Shown here piece by piece: positions 34,044-43,117 of a stretch of 64,000 nucleotides of DNA. Source of the DNA: Curtobacterium sp. UNCCL20 (GTDB lineage: Bacteria; Actinomycetota; Actinomycetes; Actinomycetales; Microbacteriaceae); contig NZ_FNKG01000004.1 in NCBI RefSeq assembly GCF_900101675.1, positions 434,001 to 498,000 on the forward strand, read 5' to 3'. The position numbers and the translations under genes are program-made. The notes below the pieces were generated by a model that saw only the letters and a list, made by a program, of their open reading frames with translations, was not told the DNA's origin and ran no database searches. Each line of letters starts with the position of its first letter. Within the stretch, counting starts at the first letter, position 1.

Positions 34044-35690
34044 ATGAACCGCACCACGACAGGCCAGGGTCTGGCAACGCCCTTCAGCCGCCGCGCGCTC
34101 ATCGCAGGCGGACTCGGTGCCGCTGCCACGGGCCTCCTGGCCAGCTGCTCCACCGTGACGCGCTCCACCGATGTGCAGGCCATCAACAAGGCCGTCCGGC
34201 TCCCGGACTACGTCCCGTGGACCGGCGGACCGGAACCGGTCCTGCCGAAGACCAGCGCCCTGATGCCGAGCGCCTTCCGGAAGATCCCGGACCGACTCGT
34301 GCCCACCCGGGGCAAGCCAGGCGACGGCTCCGCTGTGCACGGCAGTGTCCCGACGAGTTCCCCGATCCCGCCCGCCAAGGCGAACAACCCCTACTGGCAG
34401 GGGCTCGACGAGCGGATGGGCGTGGAGCTCGGGCTGACGATCACACCGAGTGCCGACTTCGACAGCAAGTTCGCGACGCAGGTCGCCGGGAACGCCCTCG
34501 GCGACGTGTTCACCATCTCGGGGGCGTTCTCGTACCTGCCGCAGTTCCTCGAGGCGAAGGCCGCGGACCTCACGCCGTACCTGTCCGGGAGCGCGGTGCG
34601 GGACTACCCGTACCTCGCGAACATCCCGACGGCGTCCTGGAAGGGAACGGTCTACTCCGGCGCGATCTACGCGCTCCCCGTCCCCCGGGGTCCGCTCGCG
34701 TCGAGCGTGCTCTACCAGCGGAACGACCTGTTCGAGCGCCTCGGGGTCGATCCGTCCTTCTCGAGCGTGGACGAGTTCCTGCAGCTCTGCCGACAGGTCA
34801 CCGACGCCGACGCGAACCGGTGGGCGCTGGCGGGCGCGCCCCCGAACGTCATCGCGTCGATGCTCGGGCTGCCCAACCAGTGGCAGGAGTCCGCGGGCCG
34901 TTTCACGAGCATGTACGAGGTCGACGGCTACCAGGACATGCTCGAGCTGCAGCGCAAGCTGATCGCGGAGGACCTGGTGCACCCGGACAGCATCTCGGCC
35001 TTCAACGGCAAGGTCTGGTTCGTGCAGGGGTCCGCCGTGATGCTGCAGGACACCTACAGCGCCGTCCCGGGTCTGCTGCAACAAGCGACTCCCGGCACCG
35101 GTTTCGACGTGCGCATCGCGCCGTTCGTCGGACCGGCGGGGAAGACCGCGAAGCCGTGGCTGGGCAACCCGATCAACACCATCACGGCGATCGCCGCGGG
35201 GTCCGAGGAGCGGGTCCGGATGCTCCTCCGCATCATGGACTGGTGCGCCTCCCCGTTCGGCACCGAGGCGTGGATGTACCGCAAGTTCGGCATCGAGGGC
35301 CGTGACTTCGAGTACCGCGACGGTGCGCCGGTGCTCACGAAGACCGGGAACAGCGAGACCGCGCTCGGCGAGTTCCCGGTGCAGTACTTCACCGAAGGGC
35401 CGCTCCCGCTGTACTACGTCGGGAACCCGGGGATGACCGACAAGGTCTACGAGTCCCTCGCGTCGTGGCTCGACGACGGTGTGGCCGATCCGACGTACGG
35501 GCTGTACTCCTCCACCAAGTCGGTGAAGGGGGCCGCCCTGACGGCGTGGACGACGGACGCGGTCAACAACGTACTGCTCGGTCGCACACGGGTCTCGGAC
35601 TGGCCGTCCGTGGTCAAGCAATGGCGCCAGCGCGGTGGCGACGCGCAGCGACACGAGTACGAGGAGGCCCTCGCGGCGCGGTCGTCGTGA
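34044..35690 (+). CDS. Extracellular sugar-binding lipoprotein, LplA-like, Tat-type signal
   Basis: 548 residues, the large size of LplA-type binding proteins. The N-terminus has a twin arginine (FSRRALIAGG) and a lipobox (LLASC, Cys at about residue 35), so it may be exported folded by Tat and lipid-anchored. The rest is a family 1 solute-binding protein. It delivers an oligosaccharide, polyol or sugar acid to the two permeases directly upstream. The start is four bases after the permease stop, which indicates coupling. Confidence 0.9.
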   Translation: MNRTTTGQGLATPFSRRALIAGGLGAAATGLLASCSTVTRSTDVQAINKAVRLPDYVPWTGGPEPVLPKTSALMPSAFRKIPDRLVPTRGKPGDGSAVHGSVPTSSPIPPAKANNPYWQGLDERMGVELGLTITPSADFDSKFATQVAGNALGDVFTISGAFSYLPQFLEAKAADLTPYLSGSAVRDYPYLANIPTASWKGTVYSGAIYALPVPRGPLASSVLYQRNDLFERLGVDPSFSSVDEFLQLCRQVTDADANRWALAGAPPNVIASMLGLPNQWQESAGRFTSMYEVDGYQDMLELQRKLIAEDLVHPDSISAFNGKVWFVQGSAVMLQDTYSAVPGLLQQATPGTGFDVRIAPFVGPAGKTAKPWLGNPINTITAIAAGSEERVRMLLRIMDWCASPFGTEAWMYRKFGIEGRDFEYRDGAPVLTKTGNSETALGEFPVQYFTEGPLPLYYVGNPGMTDKVYESLASWLDDGVADPTYGLYSSTKSVKGAALTAWTTDAVNNVLLGRTRVSDWPSVVKQWRQRGGDAQRHEYEEALAARSS

Positions 35691-35730
35691 CGAACGAGGG
35701 GCGGACCGGCCACGCGAGTAGACAGGCTGC

Positions 35731-36774
35731 ATGGAGATCGCACCGATGCTCGCCAAGGCCGTCGCCACCGTCCCCGAACCCGACAGCGTCACGGGCGGCC
35801 TGCGGTACGAGCCGAAGTGGGACGGCTTCCGCGGCATCGTGACGATCGACGGCGACGACGTCGAGATCGGCAGCCGCGGCGCCAAGCCGCTCACCCGGTA
35901 CTTCCCGGAGCTGGTCGAGGCCTTCCGCGCGCAGTTCGGCGGGCGGGACCACCCGGTGGTGCTCGACGGCGAGGTGATCCTCCGGGCTGGCGACCCCGGC
36001 GCCGAGCGGCTCGACTGGGAGGCGTTGTCGCAACGGATCCACCCGGCGGCCTCGCGGATCGCGACGCTCAGCGTCGAGACACCGGCGCAGTTCGTCGCCT
36101 TCGACCTGCTCGCCGTCGACGGGGACGACCTCACGGACCGGCCGTTCGACGAGCGGCGGGAGCGCCTCGAGACCCTCGCGGGCGACCTCACCGATCCCCT
36201 GTTCGTCACGCGCACGACGCTCGACGTCGACCTCGCTCGCGAATGGCTCACCACGTTCGAGGGCGCCGGACTCGACGGCGTGGTCGCGAAGCCGCGCGCG
36301 AAGCCGTACGAGCCGAACAAGCGCTCGATGCTCAAGGTGAAGCACCACCGCACCGCGGACGTCGTCGCGATCGGGTACCGGATCCACAAGAGCGGCACCG
36401 GTGTCGGATCGCTGCTGGTGGGTCTGTACGGCGACGACGGGGAGCTGCGGCAGGTGGGCGGCGTGTCCGCCTTCTCCGACAAGCGACGGGTCCAGTTGAT
36501 CGAGGAGCTCGACCCGGTGGTGCTCCGGGATGCGGACGGGAGGCCCGTCACCGGTGCGGGGGAACGCTCGCGGTTCTCGTCGGGTCGCGACACGTCGTTC
36601 GTCCGGCTGGCGCCGGAGCGCGTGCTCGAGGTCCGGTACGACCAGATGGAGGGCGACCGTTTCCGGCACACCGTGCAGTTCGAGCGGTGGCGGCCGGACC
36701 GCGAGGCACGGTCGTGCGGCTTCGAGCAGCTCGAGGTCCCGACGGCCTACGACCTTCGAGACGTCCTCAGCTGA
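35731..36774 (+). CDS. ligC: ATP-dependent DNA ligase, LigC-like
   Basis: 347 residues: adenylation domain with nucleotidyl Lys29 in EPKWDGFRG, then GSRGAKPLTRYFPEL and VLDGEVIL, followed by an OB-fold domain (KVKHHRTADVVAIGYR). This is the short ligase form called LigC in mycobacteria, a back-up ligase for repair or end joining. TAGACA lies six bases before the ATG. A polymerase-domain protein of the LigD type is encoded convergently 270 bases away. Neither Ku nor the LigD phosphoesterase domain is in the window. Confidence 0.9.
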   Translation: MEIAPMLAKAVATVPEPDSVTGGLRYEPKWDGFRGIVTIDGDDVEIGSRGAKPLTRYFPELVEAFRAQFGGRDHPVVLDGEVILRAGDPGAERLDWEALSQRIHPAASRIATLSVETPAQFVAFDLLAVDGDDLTDRPFDERRERLETLAGDLTDPLFVTRTTLDVDLAREWLTTFEGAGLDGVVAKPRAKPYEPNKRSMLKVKHHRTADVVAIGYRIHKSGTGVGSLLVGLYGDDGELRQVGGVSAFSDKRRVQLIEELDPVVLRDADGRPVTGAGERSRFSSGRDTSFVRLAPERVLEVRYDQMEGDRFRHTVQFERWRPDREARSCGFEQLEVPTAYDLRDVLS

Positions 36775-36798
36775 TCGCTTGTGCTGTCCGTTCAGCGC

Positions 36799-36830
36799 TC
36801 ATATGATCAAAGTAGTTAGTCGAACTAGTT
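36799..36830 (+). promoter_or_regulatory. AT-rich promoter-like island with palindromes
   Basis: CATATG, TGATCA and AACTAGTT (all palindromic) cluster in a stretch much poorer in GC than the surroundings, followed by GGGAGG at 36837. It probably drives the small ORF at 36902 rather than either DNA-repair gene. Start of transcription is not determinable. Confidence 0.4.
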
Positions 36831-36901
36831 ATCCCGTGGGAGGCTGGTGACACGCAAGGGGGAACGGCGAGGTCGCCGTCCAGGACAGATCGGAGTGGGA
36901 C

Positions 36902-37045
36902 ATGGTCATCGACGGCATCAGCGACGCTCACCGCGGGACCTGGTCGCGGCTCACGCGGCTGCACACGGCGAGCGTGACGCTCCCGACGCAGACCACCCGC
37001 GTCGTCCAGCCGAAGCTCGTCGGCGAGGAAACGCAGGCGGCTTAG
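36902..37045 (+). CDS. Possible small protein between the end-joining genes
   Basis: 47 residues, basic, no signal peptide, no recognised family. It has an ATG preceded by GGAGTGGGAC (a good ribosome site) and the AT-rich promoter-like island about 75 bases upstream. Its stop codon overlaps the end of the convergent polymerase-domain gene by four bases. It could be a real small protein or a chance frame; conservation in relatives would decide. Confidence 0.4.
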   Translation: MVIDGISDAHRGTWSRLTRLHTASVTLPTQTTRVVQPKLVGEETQAA

Positions 37046-38061
37046 GCCTTCTTCGCGCGGGACGGTTGCACGCGCGGCGGCTCACCCGGCATCTTCGGGA
37101 AGTCCGGCGGGAACGGCAACTCGCCTTCGCCGTTCGCGAGGTCCCGCTCCCACCACTCGAGCAGCGGCGCGATCGTGCCCGGGTCCTCCCCCATCGACTC
37201 CCACGGGTCGCCCGTCGCCGCGAGTCGACCGGGAACGGTCCGGATCGTGAACGCGGTCGGGTCTGCGCCGTCGAGTTCCTCCCAGGCGATCGGCGTCGAC
37301 ACGGCGGCGTGCGGCAGGGCGCGGGGGCTGTAGGCGCCCGCCATCGTCCGGTCGCGGTTCGCCTGGTTGAAGTCGACGAACACGCGCTGCCCGCGCTCCT
37401 CCTTCCACCACGCCGTGGTCACCCGGTCCGGCATCCGTCGCTCGAGTTCCCGTGCGGCGGCGATCACGGCGTGCCGGACGTCGAGGAACTCGTGCTCGGG
37501 CCGGACCGGCGCGAACACGTGCAGGCCGCGGTTGCCGCTCGTCTTGATCCACGCCGTCAGGCCGACTTCGGCCAGCACCTTCCGGAGCTCGTGCGCGATC
37601 GGGACGGTGTCGTGGAAGTCGGTGCCGGGCTGCGGGTCGAGGTCGATCCGGAGCTGGTCCGGGTGGTCGCTGTCCTCCGCACGGGACGCCCACGGGTGGA
37701 ACACCACGGTGTTCATCTGCGCCGCCCACACCGCCACCGCCGGCTCGTCGATGACCAGCTGCGGGTGGCTGCGGGCGCTCGGGTAGGTCACCGTCACGGC
37801 GCGGACGTACTCGGGCGCACCCTTCGGTGGGTTCTTCGAGAAGAACTGCTCGCCGTCCACACCGCCGGGGAACCGCTGCAGTGAGATCGGGCGGTCCCCG
37901 TTCGCGCGGACGAAGGCGTCACCCACGGTGACGAGGTACTCGGCGAGGTCGAGCTTCGTGATCCCGGGCTCCGGCCAGAGCACACGGGAGGGGCTGCTGA
38001 TCCGGACCTCGCGGTCGCCGTCGGTCCCGGGCACCGTCAGCACCGTCGCTTCGCTCGCCAT
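37042..38061 (-). CDS. LigD-type polymerase domain protein (stand-alone PolDom)
   Basis: 339 residues of the primase-polymerase family that forms the POL domain of bacterial LigD. The catalytic acidic motif is in LRIDLDPQPG near residue 145, the SGNRGLHVFAPV motif follows, and the last acidic residue lies in VFVDFNQANRDRT. Such enzymes fill in ends and add nucleotides during Ku-dependent end joining; several actinobacteria split LigD activities into separate genes, as here. The ATG is seven bases after TAGGTT, fitting a leaderless start. It faces LigC convergently. Confidence 0.92.
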   Translation of the reverse strand: MASEATVLTVPGTDGDREVRISSPSRVLWPEPGITKLDLAEYLVTVGDAFVRANGDRPISLQRFPGGVDGEQFFSKNPPKGAPEYVRAVTVTYPSARSHPQLVIDEPAVAVWAAQMNTVVFHPWASRAEDSDHPDQLRIDLDPQPGTDFHDTVPIAHELRKVLAEVGLTAWIKTSGNRGLHVFAPVRPEHEFLDVRHAVIAAARELERRMPDRVTTAWWKEERGQRVFVDFNQANRDRTMAGAYSPRALPHAAVSTPIAWEELDGADPTAFTIRTVPGRLAATGDPWESMGEDPGTIAPLLEWWERDLANGEGELPFPPDFPKMPGEPPRVQPSRAKKA

Positions 38062-38138
38062 GCAGCGGAACCTACACGCACGGTCGGGTCCCGGCCGCAG
38101 ACGGTCGAACCCCGGCCGCGGACGGTCCCCCGGCCGCT

Positions 38139-38206
38139 GAACACCGGTGTTCGTCGGTCACACACGCACATGCGGGGGTTCGGCGGACGAGCACCGGTGT
38201 TTTGCG
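38139..38206. repeat. Paired-palindrome intergenic element, family I copy 3
   Basis: CACCGGTG cores at 38142-38149 and 38192-38199, again exactly 50 bp between centres, within GAACACCGGTGTTCGTC and GACGAGCACCGGTGTTTTGC. Unlike copies 1 and 2, it lies between divergent genes, ending 26 bases before the DUF429 start codon. It could therefore affect transcription start as well as stop. Confidence 0.8.
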
Positions 38207-38231
38207 AGAGGGAGACGGGCACGATGGGAGC

Positions 38232-39068
38232 GTGACGGCGTACCTCGGAGTGGACCTGGCGTGGGGACTCGGCTCGGAGCGGAAGCCCGCGAACGAGACC
38301 GGCCTCGTGGCGATGGACACCGACGGCACGATCACCGATGCGGGGTGGGCCCGCGGAGTCGACGCCGTCACGGCCTGGATCACCGAGCACCTCGGCCCGC
38401 GCTCCCTCATCGCGGTCGACGCCTCCCTCGTCGTGACGAACCCGACCGGCATCCGCGAAGCCGAACGCCAGGTCGGGCAGCGCTACGGCAGGTGGAAGGT
38501 CGCGGCGAACCCGACGAACCTGGCCTCCGCGGCGAGCGCCGGCGCCCGCCTGCTCGACCGGCTGACGGACCTGGGCGTCGGGTACGTCTCGGACACCGCG
38601 GCGATGCACGCCCGGTCCGGACCGACGGCGTTCGAGTGCTACCCGTACACGACGCTCGTCGGGGTCGAGGAGTTCGGGTACGACGTCGAACGGCCCCGGT
38701 ACAAGCGCCTCGACCTGCAGCTGCCGGCAGCGGAGGCCCGGGCACGTCGCGCCGAGGCCTTCGACGAGCTCGTGCGACGGCTGCGCGGGACGCCGCTCGA
38801 CCCGCCGCTGCGCCTCGACTCGCACCCGCTGACCGCTGGGCTCGCCGAGCCCTCCGGGATCCACGGGCCGACGCACAAGCACCGGGAGGATCTGCTCGAC
38901 GGCGCGCTCTGCGCCTGGACGGCGGCGTTCTGGGACCGGCACGGCGACGACCGCGTGCAGATCCTGGGAGGTGATCCGGGCCTCCCGGCAGACCCGCTGG
39001 ACGAGGCGGGCCGGAAGCCCGTCGTGGTGGCGCCCGCGCGCCCGTCGCAGCGGAGGCCGCGCGGCTAG
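38232..39068 (+). CDS. DUF429 domain-containing protein
   Basis: 278 residues. The N-terminus YLGVDLAWGLGSERKP and the internal DASLVVTNPTGIREAERQ, AFECYPYTTL and DGALCAWTAAFW stretches match the DUF429 family, which has an RNase H-like fold with predicted nuclease residues but no settled role. The GTG at 38232 is six bases after CACGAT. It begins right after the family I repeat and is followed ten bases later by the glycosyltransferase gene. Confidence 0.8.
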   Translation: MTAYLGVDLAWGLGSERKPANETGLVAMDTDGTITDAGWARGVDAVTAWITEHLGPRSLIAVDASLVVTNPTGIREAERQVGQRYGRWKVAANPTNLASAASAGARLLDRLTDLGVGYVSDTAAMHARSGPTAFECYPYTTLVGVEEFGYDVERPRYKRLDLQLPAAEARARRAEAFDELVRRLRGTPLDPPLRLDSHPLTAGLAEPSGIHGPTHKHREDLLDGALCAWTAAFWDRHGDDRVQILGGDPGLPADPLDEAGRKPVVVAPARPSQRRPRG

Positions 39069-39077
39069 TCTTGACCG

Positions 39078-40280
39078 GTGAGCACCACCACCGAACCCCT
39101 GCGCATCGGGCTGGTGTCGCTGCACACCTCCCCCGGCGACGAACCCGGCTCCGGCGAGGTCGGCGGCATGAACGTCGTCGTCCGCCACCAGGCCGAGGCC
39201 CTCGCCGACCGCGGCCACCACGTCGACATCATCACGCGCCGCTCGTCGCCGACGCAGCCGGACTCGGTGTCGCTCGTCCCCGGCGTGTGCCTGCGGTTCC
39301 TGTCCGCCGGGCCGGCCGAACCGGTGCCGAAGGGCGAGCACGACGCGTTCATCGAGCCGTTCCGGCGCGAGCTGGAGCACCTCGGTCCGTTCGACGTGCT
39401 GCACTCGCACCACTGGTTCTCCGGCGCCGCGGCGTTGCCCGTCGCACGCGAGCGCGGCATCCCCCACGTGCAGTCCTTCCACTCGATCGCCGCCGACTCG
39501 GACACGCCACTGTCCGAGGGCGAGCGCCCCGAGTCCGCGGGTCGGATGGCCGGCGAGCGCATGCTCGCGCGGGACTCCGACGCCGTCGTCGTGGTGTCCG
39601 AGGCCGAGGCCTCCACCGTGCGCACGCGCCTGGGCGGCGACGACGCCCGCATCTGGATCGTCCTGCCCGGGGTCGACGGTTCCGTCTTCCGTCCCGCCAC
39701 CGCCGGTGCGCGCCGCGCGGACGTCCCCTACGTGGTCGCCGCGGCTCGCGTCCAGCCGCTGAAGGGCCTGGACCTCGCGATCGAGGCGATCGCCGGCATC
39801 AGCCTGGAGGCGCGCCCCACCCTCGTCATCGCCGGGGACGCCTCGAGCGAGGCCGGCGACTACGTGGAGGAACTGCGTCGGCTCGCGGCCGCGCACGGCA
39901 TCGCCGACCGCGTGACGTTCGTCGGTCCGCAGTCGCGGGCCGACCTGGCGATCCTGTTCCGCGGCGCGGCAGCCGTGCTGGTGCCGTCGCACTCGGAGAC
40001 GTACGGGCTCGTGGCGCTGGAGGGTTCCGCGTCCGGGGTGCCCGTCGTCGCAGCGGCGACCGGAGGCCTCCGGGAAGCCGTCGTCGACGGGGAGACCGGG
40101 GTCGTGCTCGAGTCCCGGTCACCGACGGTGTGGGCGGCGGAGATCGAGCGGATCCTGACCGACTCGGCGTACGCCGCGGGACTCGCCGCCGCCGGGCGGG
40201 AGCACGCCGAGCGGCTCAGCTGGGAGCGGTCGGCCGCGGGACTCGAGGACGTGTACCGCCGAGTGCTCGGTCGCTCGTGA
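39078..40280 (+). CDS. Glycosyltransferase family 4 (GT-B), MshA-like
   Basis: 400 residues. GT-B fold with the N-terminal SGEVGGMNVVVRHQAEALADRG glycine loop, DVLHSHHWFSG, and the C-terminal donor-binding SHSETYGLVALEGSASGVPV (EX7E motif). Sequence organisation resembles MshA and sucrose-phosphate-synthase-like enzymes that use UDP-sugars, but the acceptor cannot be assigned. TAGTCT lies six bases before the GTG. Its stop overlaps the next gene's start as GTGA. Confidence 0.88.
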   Translation: MSTTTEPLRIGLVSLHTSPGDEPGSGEVGGMNVVVRHQAEALADRGHHVDIITRRSSPTQPDSVSLVPGVCLRFLSAGPAEPVPKGEHDAFIEPFRRELEHLGPFDVLHSHHWFSGAAALPVARERGIPHVQSFHSIAADSDTPLSEGERPESAGRMAGERMLARDSDAVVVVSEAEASTVRTRLGGDDARIWIVLPGVDGSVFRPATAGARRADVPYVVAAARVQPLKGLDLAIEAIAGISLEARPTLVIAGDASSEAGDYVEELRRLAAAHGIADRVTFVGPQSRADLAILFRGAAAVLVPSHSETYGLVALEGSASGVPVVAAATGGLREAVVDGETGVVLESRSPTVWAAEIERILTDSAYAAGLAAAGREHAERLSWERSAAGLEDVYRRVLGRS

Positions 40281-40888
40281 GCGGTCCGCGGCGGTTCGAC
40301 GGGTTCTGGGCAGCACTCGACACGGTGCCCGTCGCAGACGACGCCGAAGCGCTGTACTCCCCCGCGTCGGCGGAGGGGACGCTCCGGCGCGAGAACCTCG
40401 GTCGCTACCTGGACGCGGTCGGGTCAGGTGCGGACACGCTGCTCGTCGCCGAGGCCCCGGGCTGGCGCGGCATGACCAACACCGGCGTCCCGTTCACCAG
40501 CATGCGGGAGCTCGGGCCGGAGTACCTCGTGCCGCCGGAGCCGACCGCCCCGTGGGAGGCATCGTCCCGTGTGGTGCAGGCAGCGCTGGCGGAGTGGCGC
40601 GGCCCGCTCCCCCTGGCATGGGCGATCTTCCCGCACCACCCGTTCGCGGCCCCGGACCGGCTGACGAACCGGACGCCGCGGCCGTCGGAGGTGCGGGACG
40701 GCGCCCCGGTCGCGCTCGCGCTCCTCGAGGCGCTGGGCAGCGGCGGCGCCGTGCGTGTGGTCGCCGTCGGGCGGAAGGCGCAGGGTGCGCTGGCGCTGGC
40801 GGGCATCGACGCGATCGCGGTGCGGCACCCCGCGCAGGGCGGCGCGCGGCAGTTCACGGAGCAGCTGCTGGCGCTGAACCGCGGCTGA
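40277..40888 (+). CDS. Uracil-DNA glycosylase-family protein
   Basis: 203 residues. The pattern DTLLVAEAPGWRGMTNTGVPFTS near residues 52-78 and WAIFPHHPF in the middle fit the uracil-DNA glycosylase superfamily as seen in small actinobacterial members. Family members remove uracil from DNA, but the specific active-site residues differ between subfamilies and I cannot place this one. The GTG start overlaps the glycosyltransferase stop, so the two are coupled. Confidence 0.75.
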   Translation: MSGPRRFDGFWAALDTVPVADDAEALYSPASAEGTLRRENLGRYLDAVGSGADTLLVAEAPGWRGMTNTGVPFTSMRELGPEYLVPPEPTAPWEASSRVVQAALAEWRGPLPLAWAIFPHHPFAAPDRLTNRTPRPSEVRDGAPVALALLEALGSGGAVRVVAVGRKAQGALALAGIDAIAVRHPAQGGARQFTEQLLALNRG

Positions 40889-40937
40889 CGGGCAGCTCAC
40901 CAGGGCGGGTTCGTCCCGGCGAAGCGTCGACCCGGCG

Positions 40938-41366
40938 TCAGGCGGACTGCACCTCGACGCCCTTCGCCGCGAGACGCTCGGTGACGTGGGCGGGCAGCGG
41001 TGCGGCGGCGTACACGGTCGTGAGGGCTGGCAGATCGAGCAGGTCGTCCCAGTTCTGCGGGTCGAAGCGGTCGTCGGAGCCGTCCCACCCGGGGTGCACG
41101 TCCTGCAGGACCTCGAGGTCGGAGTCCACCGTCAGCTCCGTCACGAGCGACAGGTGCGACGGGAGGAGTTCGAGGTCCTCGTAGTACTCGCGTGCCCGAT
41201 CGTCCTGCCCCTCGACGTCGAGGTCCTCGTCGCTCTCGTCCTCGGCGGCGCCGTTGTACGGCTCGAGGACGTCGAGGTCGTAGCAGAGCACGTCGAGCAC
41301 GAGGAGCTTCGCGTTGAAGTCCGCGAACTCGATGGGCTCTTCGGTCGTGTTCGACTCGTCGTACAT
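40938..41366 (-). CDS. Acidic hypothetical protein, DUF6892-like
   Basis: 142 residues, strongly acidic (runs of Asp/Glu around residues 45-70). The opening FADFNAKLLVLDVLCYDLDV resembles what I remember of the DUF6892 family; no function is known. No signal peptide or membrane segment. TACGCT seven bases before the ATG marks a leaderless start. It is divergent from the APC permease at 41542; a 12-base tandem repeat lies in the gap. Confidence 0.65.
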   Translation of the reverse strand: MYDESNTTEEPIEFADFNAKLLVLDVLCYDLDVLEPYNGAAEDESDEDLDVEGQDDRAREYYEDLELLPSHLSLVTELTVDSDLEVLQDVHPGWDGSDDRFDPQNWDDLLDLPALTTVYAAAPLPAHVTERLAAKGVEVQSA

Positions 41367-41420
41367 GGCTCGGAGCGTAGCGGTCCGACCCCGGGCGCGT
41401 CTGGGTGCTCGGGTGTCGGT

Positions 41421-41456
41421 GTCGCAGCCGGTTCCGCAGCCGGTGTCGCAGCCGGC
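41421..41456. repeat. 12-bp tandem repeat, three units
   Basis: GTCGCAGCCGGT, TCCGCAGCCGGT and GTCGCAGCCGGC follow one another in the gap between the divergent DUF6892-like and permease genes. Short repeats of this sort vary easily by slippage. Confidence 0.7.
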
Positions 41457-41541
41457 TTCGTCAGGGCACGGCCGTGTTGCGATCAGCGGGGAGAACCCTG
41501 TGAAGGCGGACAGAATGCTGTCCCCCGGGCAGAGTCGACGC

Positions 41542-43005
41542 ATGGCCACCACCAACACCGAGCGCGCACAGCAGGAGCAGCCCGAGCTCCGGCGCGTCAT
41601 CGGCCCCAAGCTGCTGCTGCTGTTCATCGTCGGGGACATCCTCGGCACGGGCGTCTACGCCCTCACGGGTCAGGTCGCGGCGGAGGTGGGCGGAGCAGCG
41701 TGGCTTCCCTTCCTCATCGCCTTCGCGGTCGCCCTGCTGACGGCGTTCTCGTACCTCGAGCTCGTGACGAAGTACCCGCAGACCGCCGGAGCCGCGCTCT
41801 ACGTGCACAAGGCGTTCGGCATCCACTTCATCACCTTCATCGTCACCTTCATCGTCATGTGCTCGGGCATCACCTCGGCGTCCACGGCGTCCCGGGCGTT
41901 CGCGGCAAACCTCGGCGCGGGCTTCGGTCTGGAGCTGCCGAACGGCGTGGTCATGCTCATCGCGATGGGCTTCATGCTCGCCGTGATGGCGATCAACTTC
42001 CGCGGTGTCAGCGAGAGCGTCAAGACGAACGTGGTGCTCACCCTCGTCGAGTTGAGCGGGCTCGTGATGGTGATCCTCATCGGCTTCTGGGCGATCGCGG
42101 GTGGCAACGCGGACTTCTCGCGGGTCGTGATGTTCGAGACCCCGGAGGACAAGTCGCTCCTGCTCTCCATCTCGACCGCGACCTCGCTGGCGTTCTTCGC
42201 CATGGTCGGGTTCGAGGACTCGGTGAACATGGCCGAGGAGACGAAGGACCCCTCCCGCATCTTCCCGAAGGTCATGCTCACCGGCCTCGGCATCACCGCG
42301 GTGATCTACGTGCTCGTGTCGATCTGCGCCGTCGCCGTCGTGCCGATCGGTGAGCTGGCGGGCAACGAGACGCCGCTCGTCACCGTGGTGCAGACCGCGG
42401 CACCGGACTTCCCGATCGCCGACCTGCTGCCCTTCATCTCGATGTTCGCCGTCGCCAACACCGCGCTGATCAACATGATGATGGCGTCGCGCCTGCTGTA
42501 CGGCATGAGCAAGCAGGGCGTCCTGCCCGGGTTCCTGGCGCGGGTGTCCCCGGCTCGCCGCACCCCGTCCACCGCGATCGTCTTCACGACCTTCATCTCC
42601 CTGCTGCTCATCGGCTGGGTCTCGCTGGACCCGGACTCCCCGATCGTCGTCGTCCTCGGCGGCACGACCTCACTCCTGCTGCTGTCGGTGTTCGCCGTCG
42701 TGAACCTGTCGGTGCTCGTCCTGCGCCGCGACAAGGTCGACCACAAGCACTTCCGTGCCGGTGTGATCGTGCCCGTCATCGGCGTCGTCACCTGCCTCTG
42801 GCTCGTCCTGCCCTTCTCGTCCGGACGTGACCCGCAGCAGTACCAGATCGCCGGTGCCCTGCTCGCCCTCGGCATCCTGCTCTGGATCGTGACGTGGTTC
42901 ACCCACGGTCGGAAGCAGACCGAGAAGGCGCCGACCGGACTCGTCACCGAACCGACGAAGGTCCAGCGTCCGAACGTGCACGAGCACGAGCACCGGGACG
43001 TCTGA
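41542..43005 (+). CDS. APC-family amino acid permease
   Basis: 487 residues with about twelve membrane segments. The first helix region GDILGTGVYALTGQVAAEVG and the sixth-helix-like MVGFEDSVNMAEETKDPSR are typical of cationic or neutral amino acid permeases of the APC superfamily. The tail HEHEH is charged and His-rich. It imports or exchanges amino acids with a proton or as an antiporter; the substrate is unknown. CAGAGT ends six bases before the ATG, supporting this start over the long upstream frame. Confidence 0.9.
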   Translation: MATTNTERAQQEQPELRRVIGPKLLLLFIVGDILGTGVYALTGQVAAEVGGAAWLPFLIAFAVALLTAFSYLELVTKYPQTAGAALYVHKAFGIHFITFIVTFIVMCSGITSASTASRAFAANLGAGFGLELPNGVVMLIAMGFMLAVMAINFRGVSESVKTNVVLTLVELSGLVMVILIGFWAIAGGNADFSRVVMFETPEDKSLLLSISTATSLAFFAMVGFEDSVNMAEETKDPSRIFPKVMLTGLGITAVIYVLVSICAVAVVPIGELAGNETPLVTVVQTAAPDFPIADLLPFISMFAVANTALINMMMASRLLYGMSKQGVLPGFLARVSPARRTPSTAIVFTTFISLLLIGWVSLDPDSPIVVVLGGTTSLLLLSVFAVVNLSVLVLRRDKVDHKHFRAGVIVPVIGVVTCLWLVLPFSSGRDPQQYQIAGALLALGILLWIVTWFTHGRKQTEKAPTGLVTEPTKVQRPNVHEHEHRDV

Positions 43006-43117
43006 CCCGGCTGCTCACCCGCGTGGCGACACCCCCGATCGGGCGGGTGCGGTTCCCAGGCGGCGCACGTAGCCTCTTCGTGCTCCGCCTGACCCGCCCC
43101 GCCCGAGAGGACCCGCC

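Noticed and set aside
33972..36671. Long minus-strand frame opposite the binding protein and ligase genes
   Set aside because: Low-complexity Arg/Ser-rich translation, opposite two well-supported genes.
36847..37884. 345-residue plus-strand frame from a GTG with a good ribosome site
   Set aside because: Beyond the first codons it is the shadow of the polymerase-domain gene. The shorter ATG frame at 36902 is the only plausible small gene.
1688..38206. The AACACCGGTGTT pairs considered as CRISPR repeats
   Set aside because: There are only two repeat units per site, each site is isolated, and the interiors are related instead of unique spacers; no cas genes.
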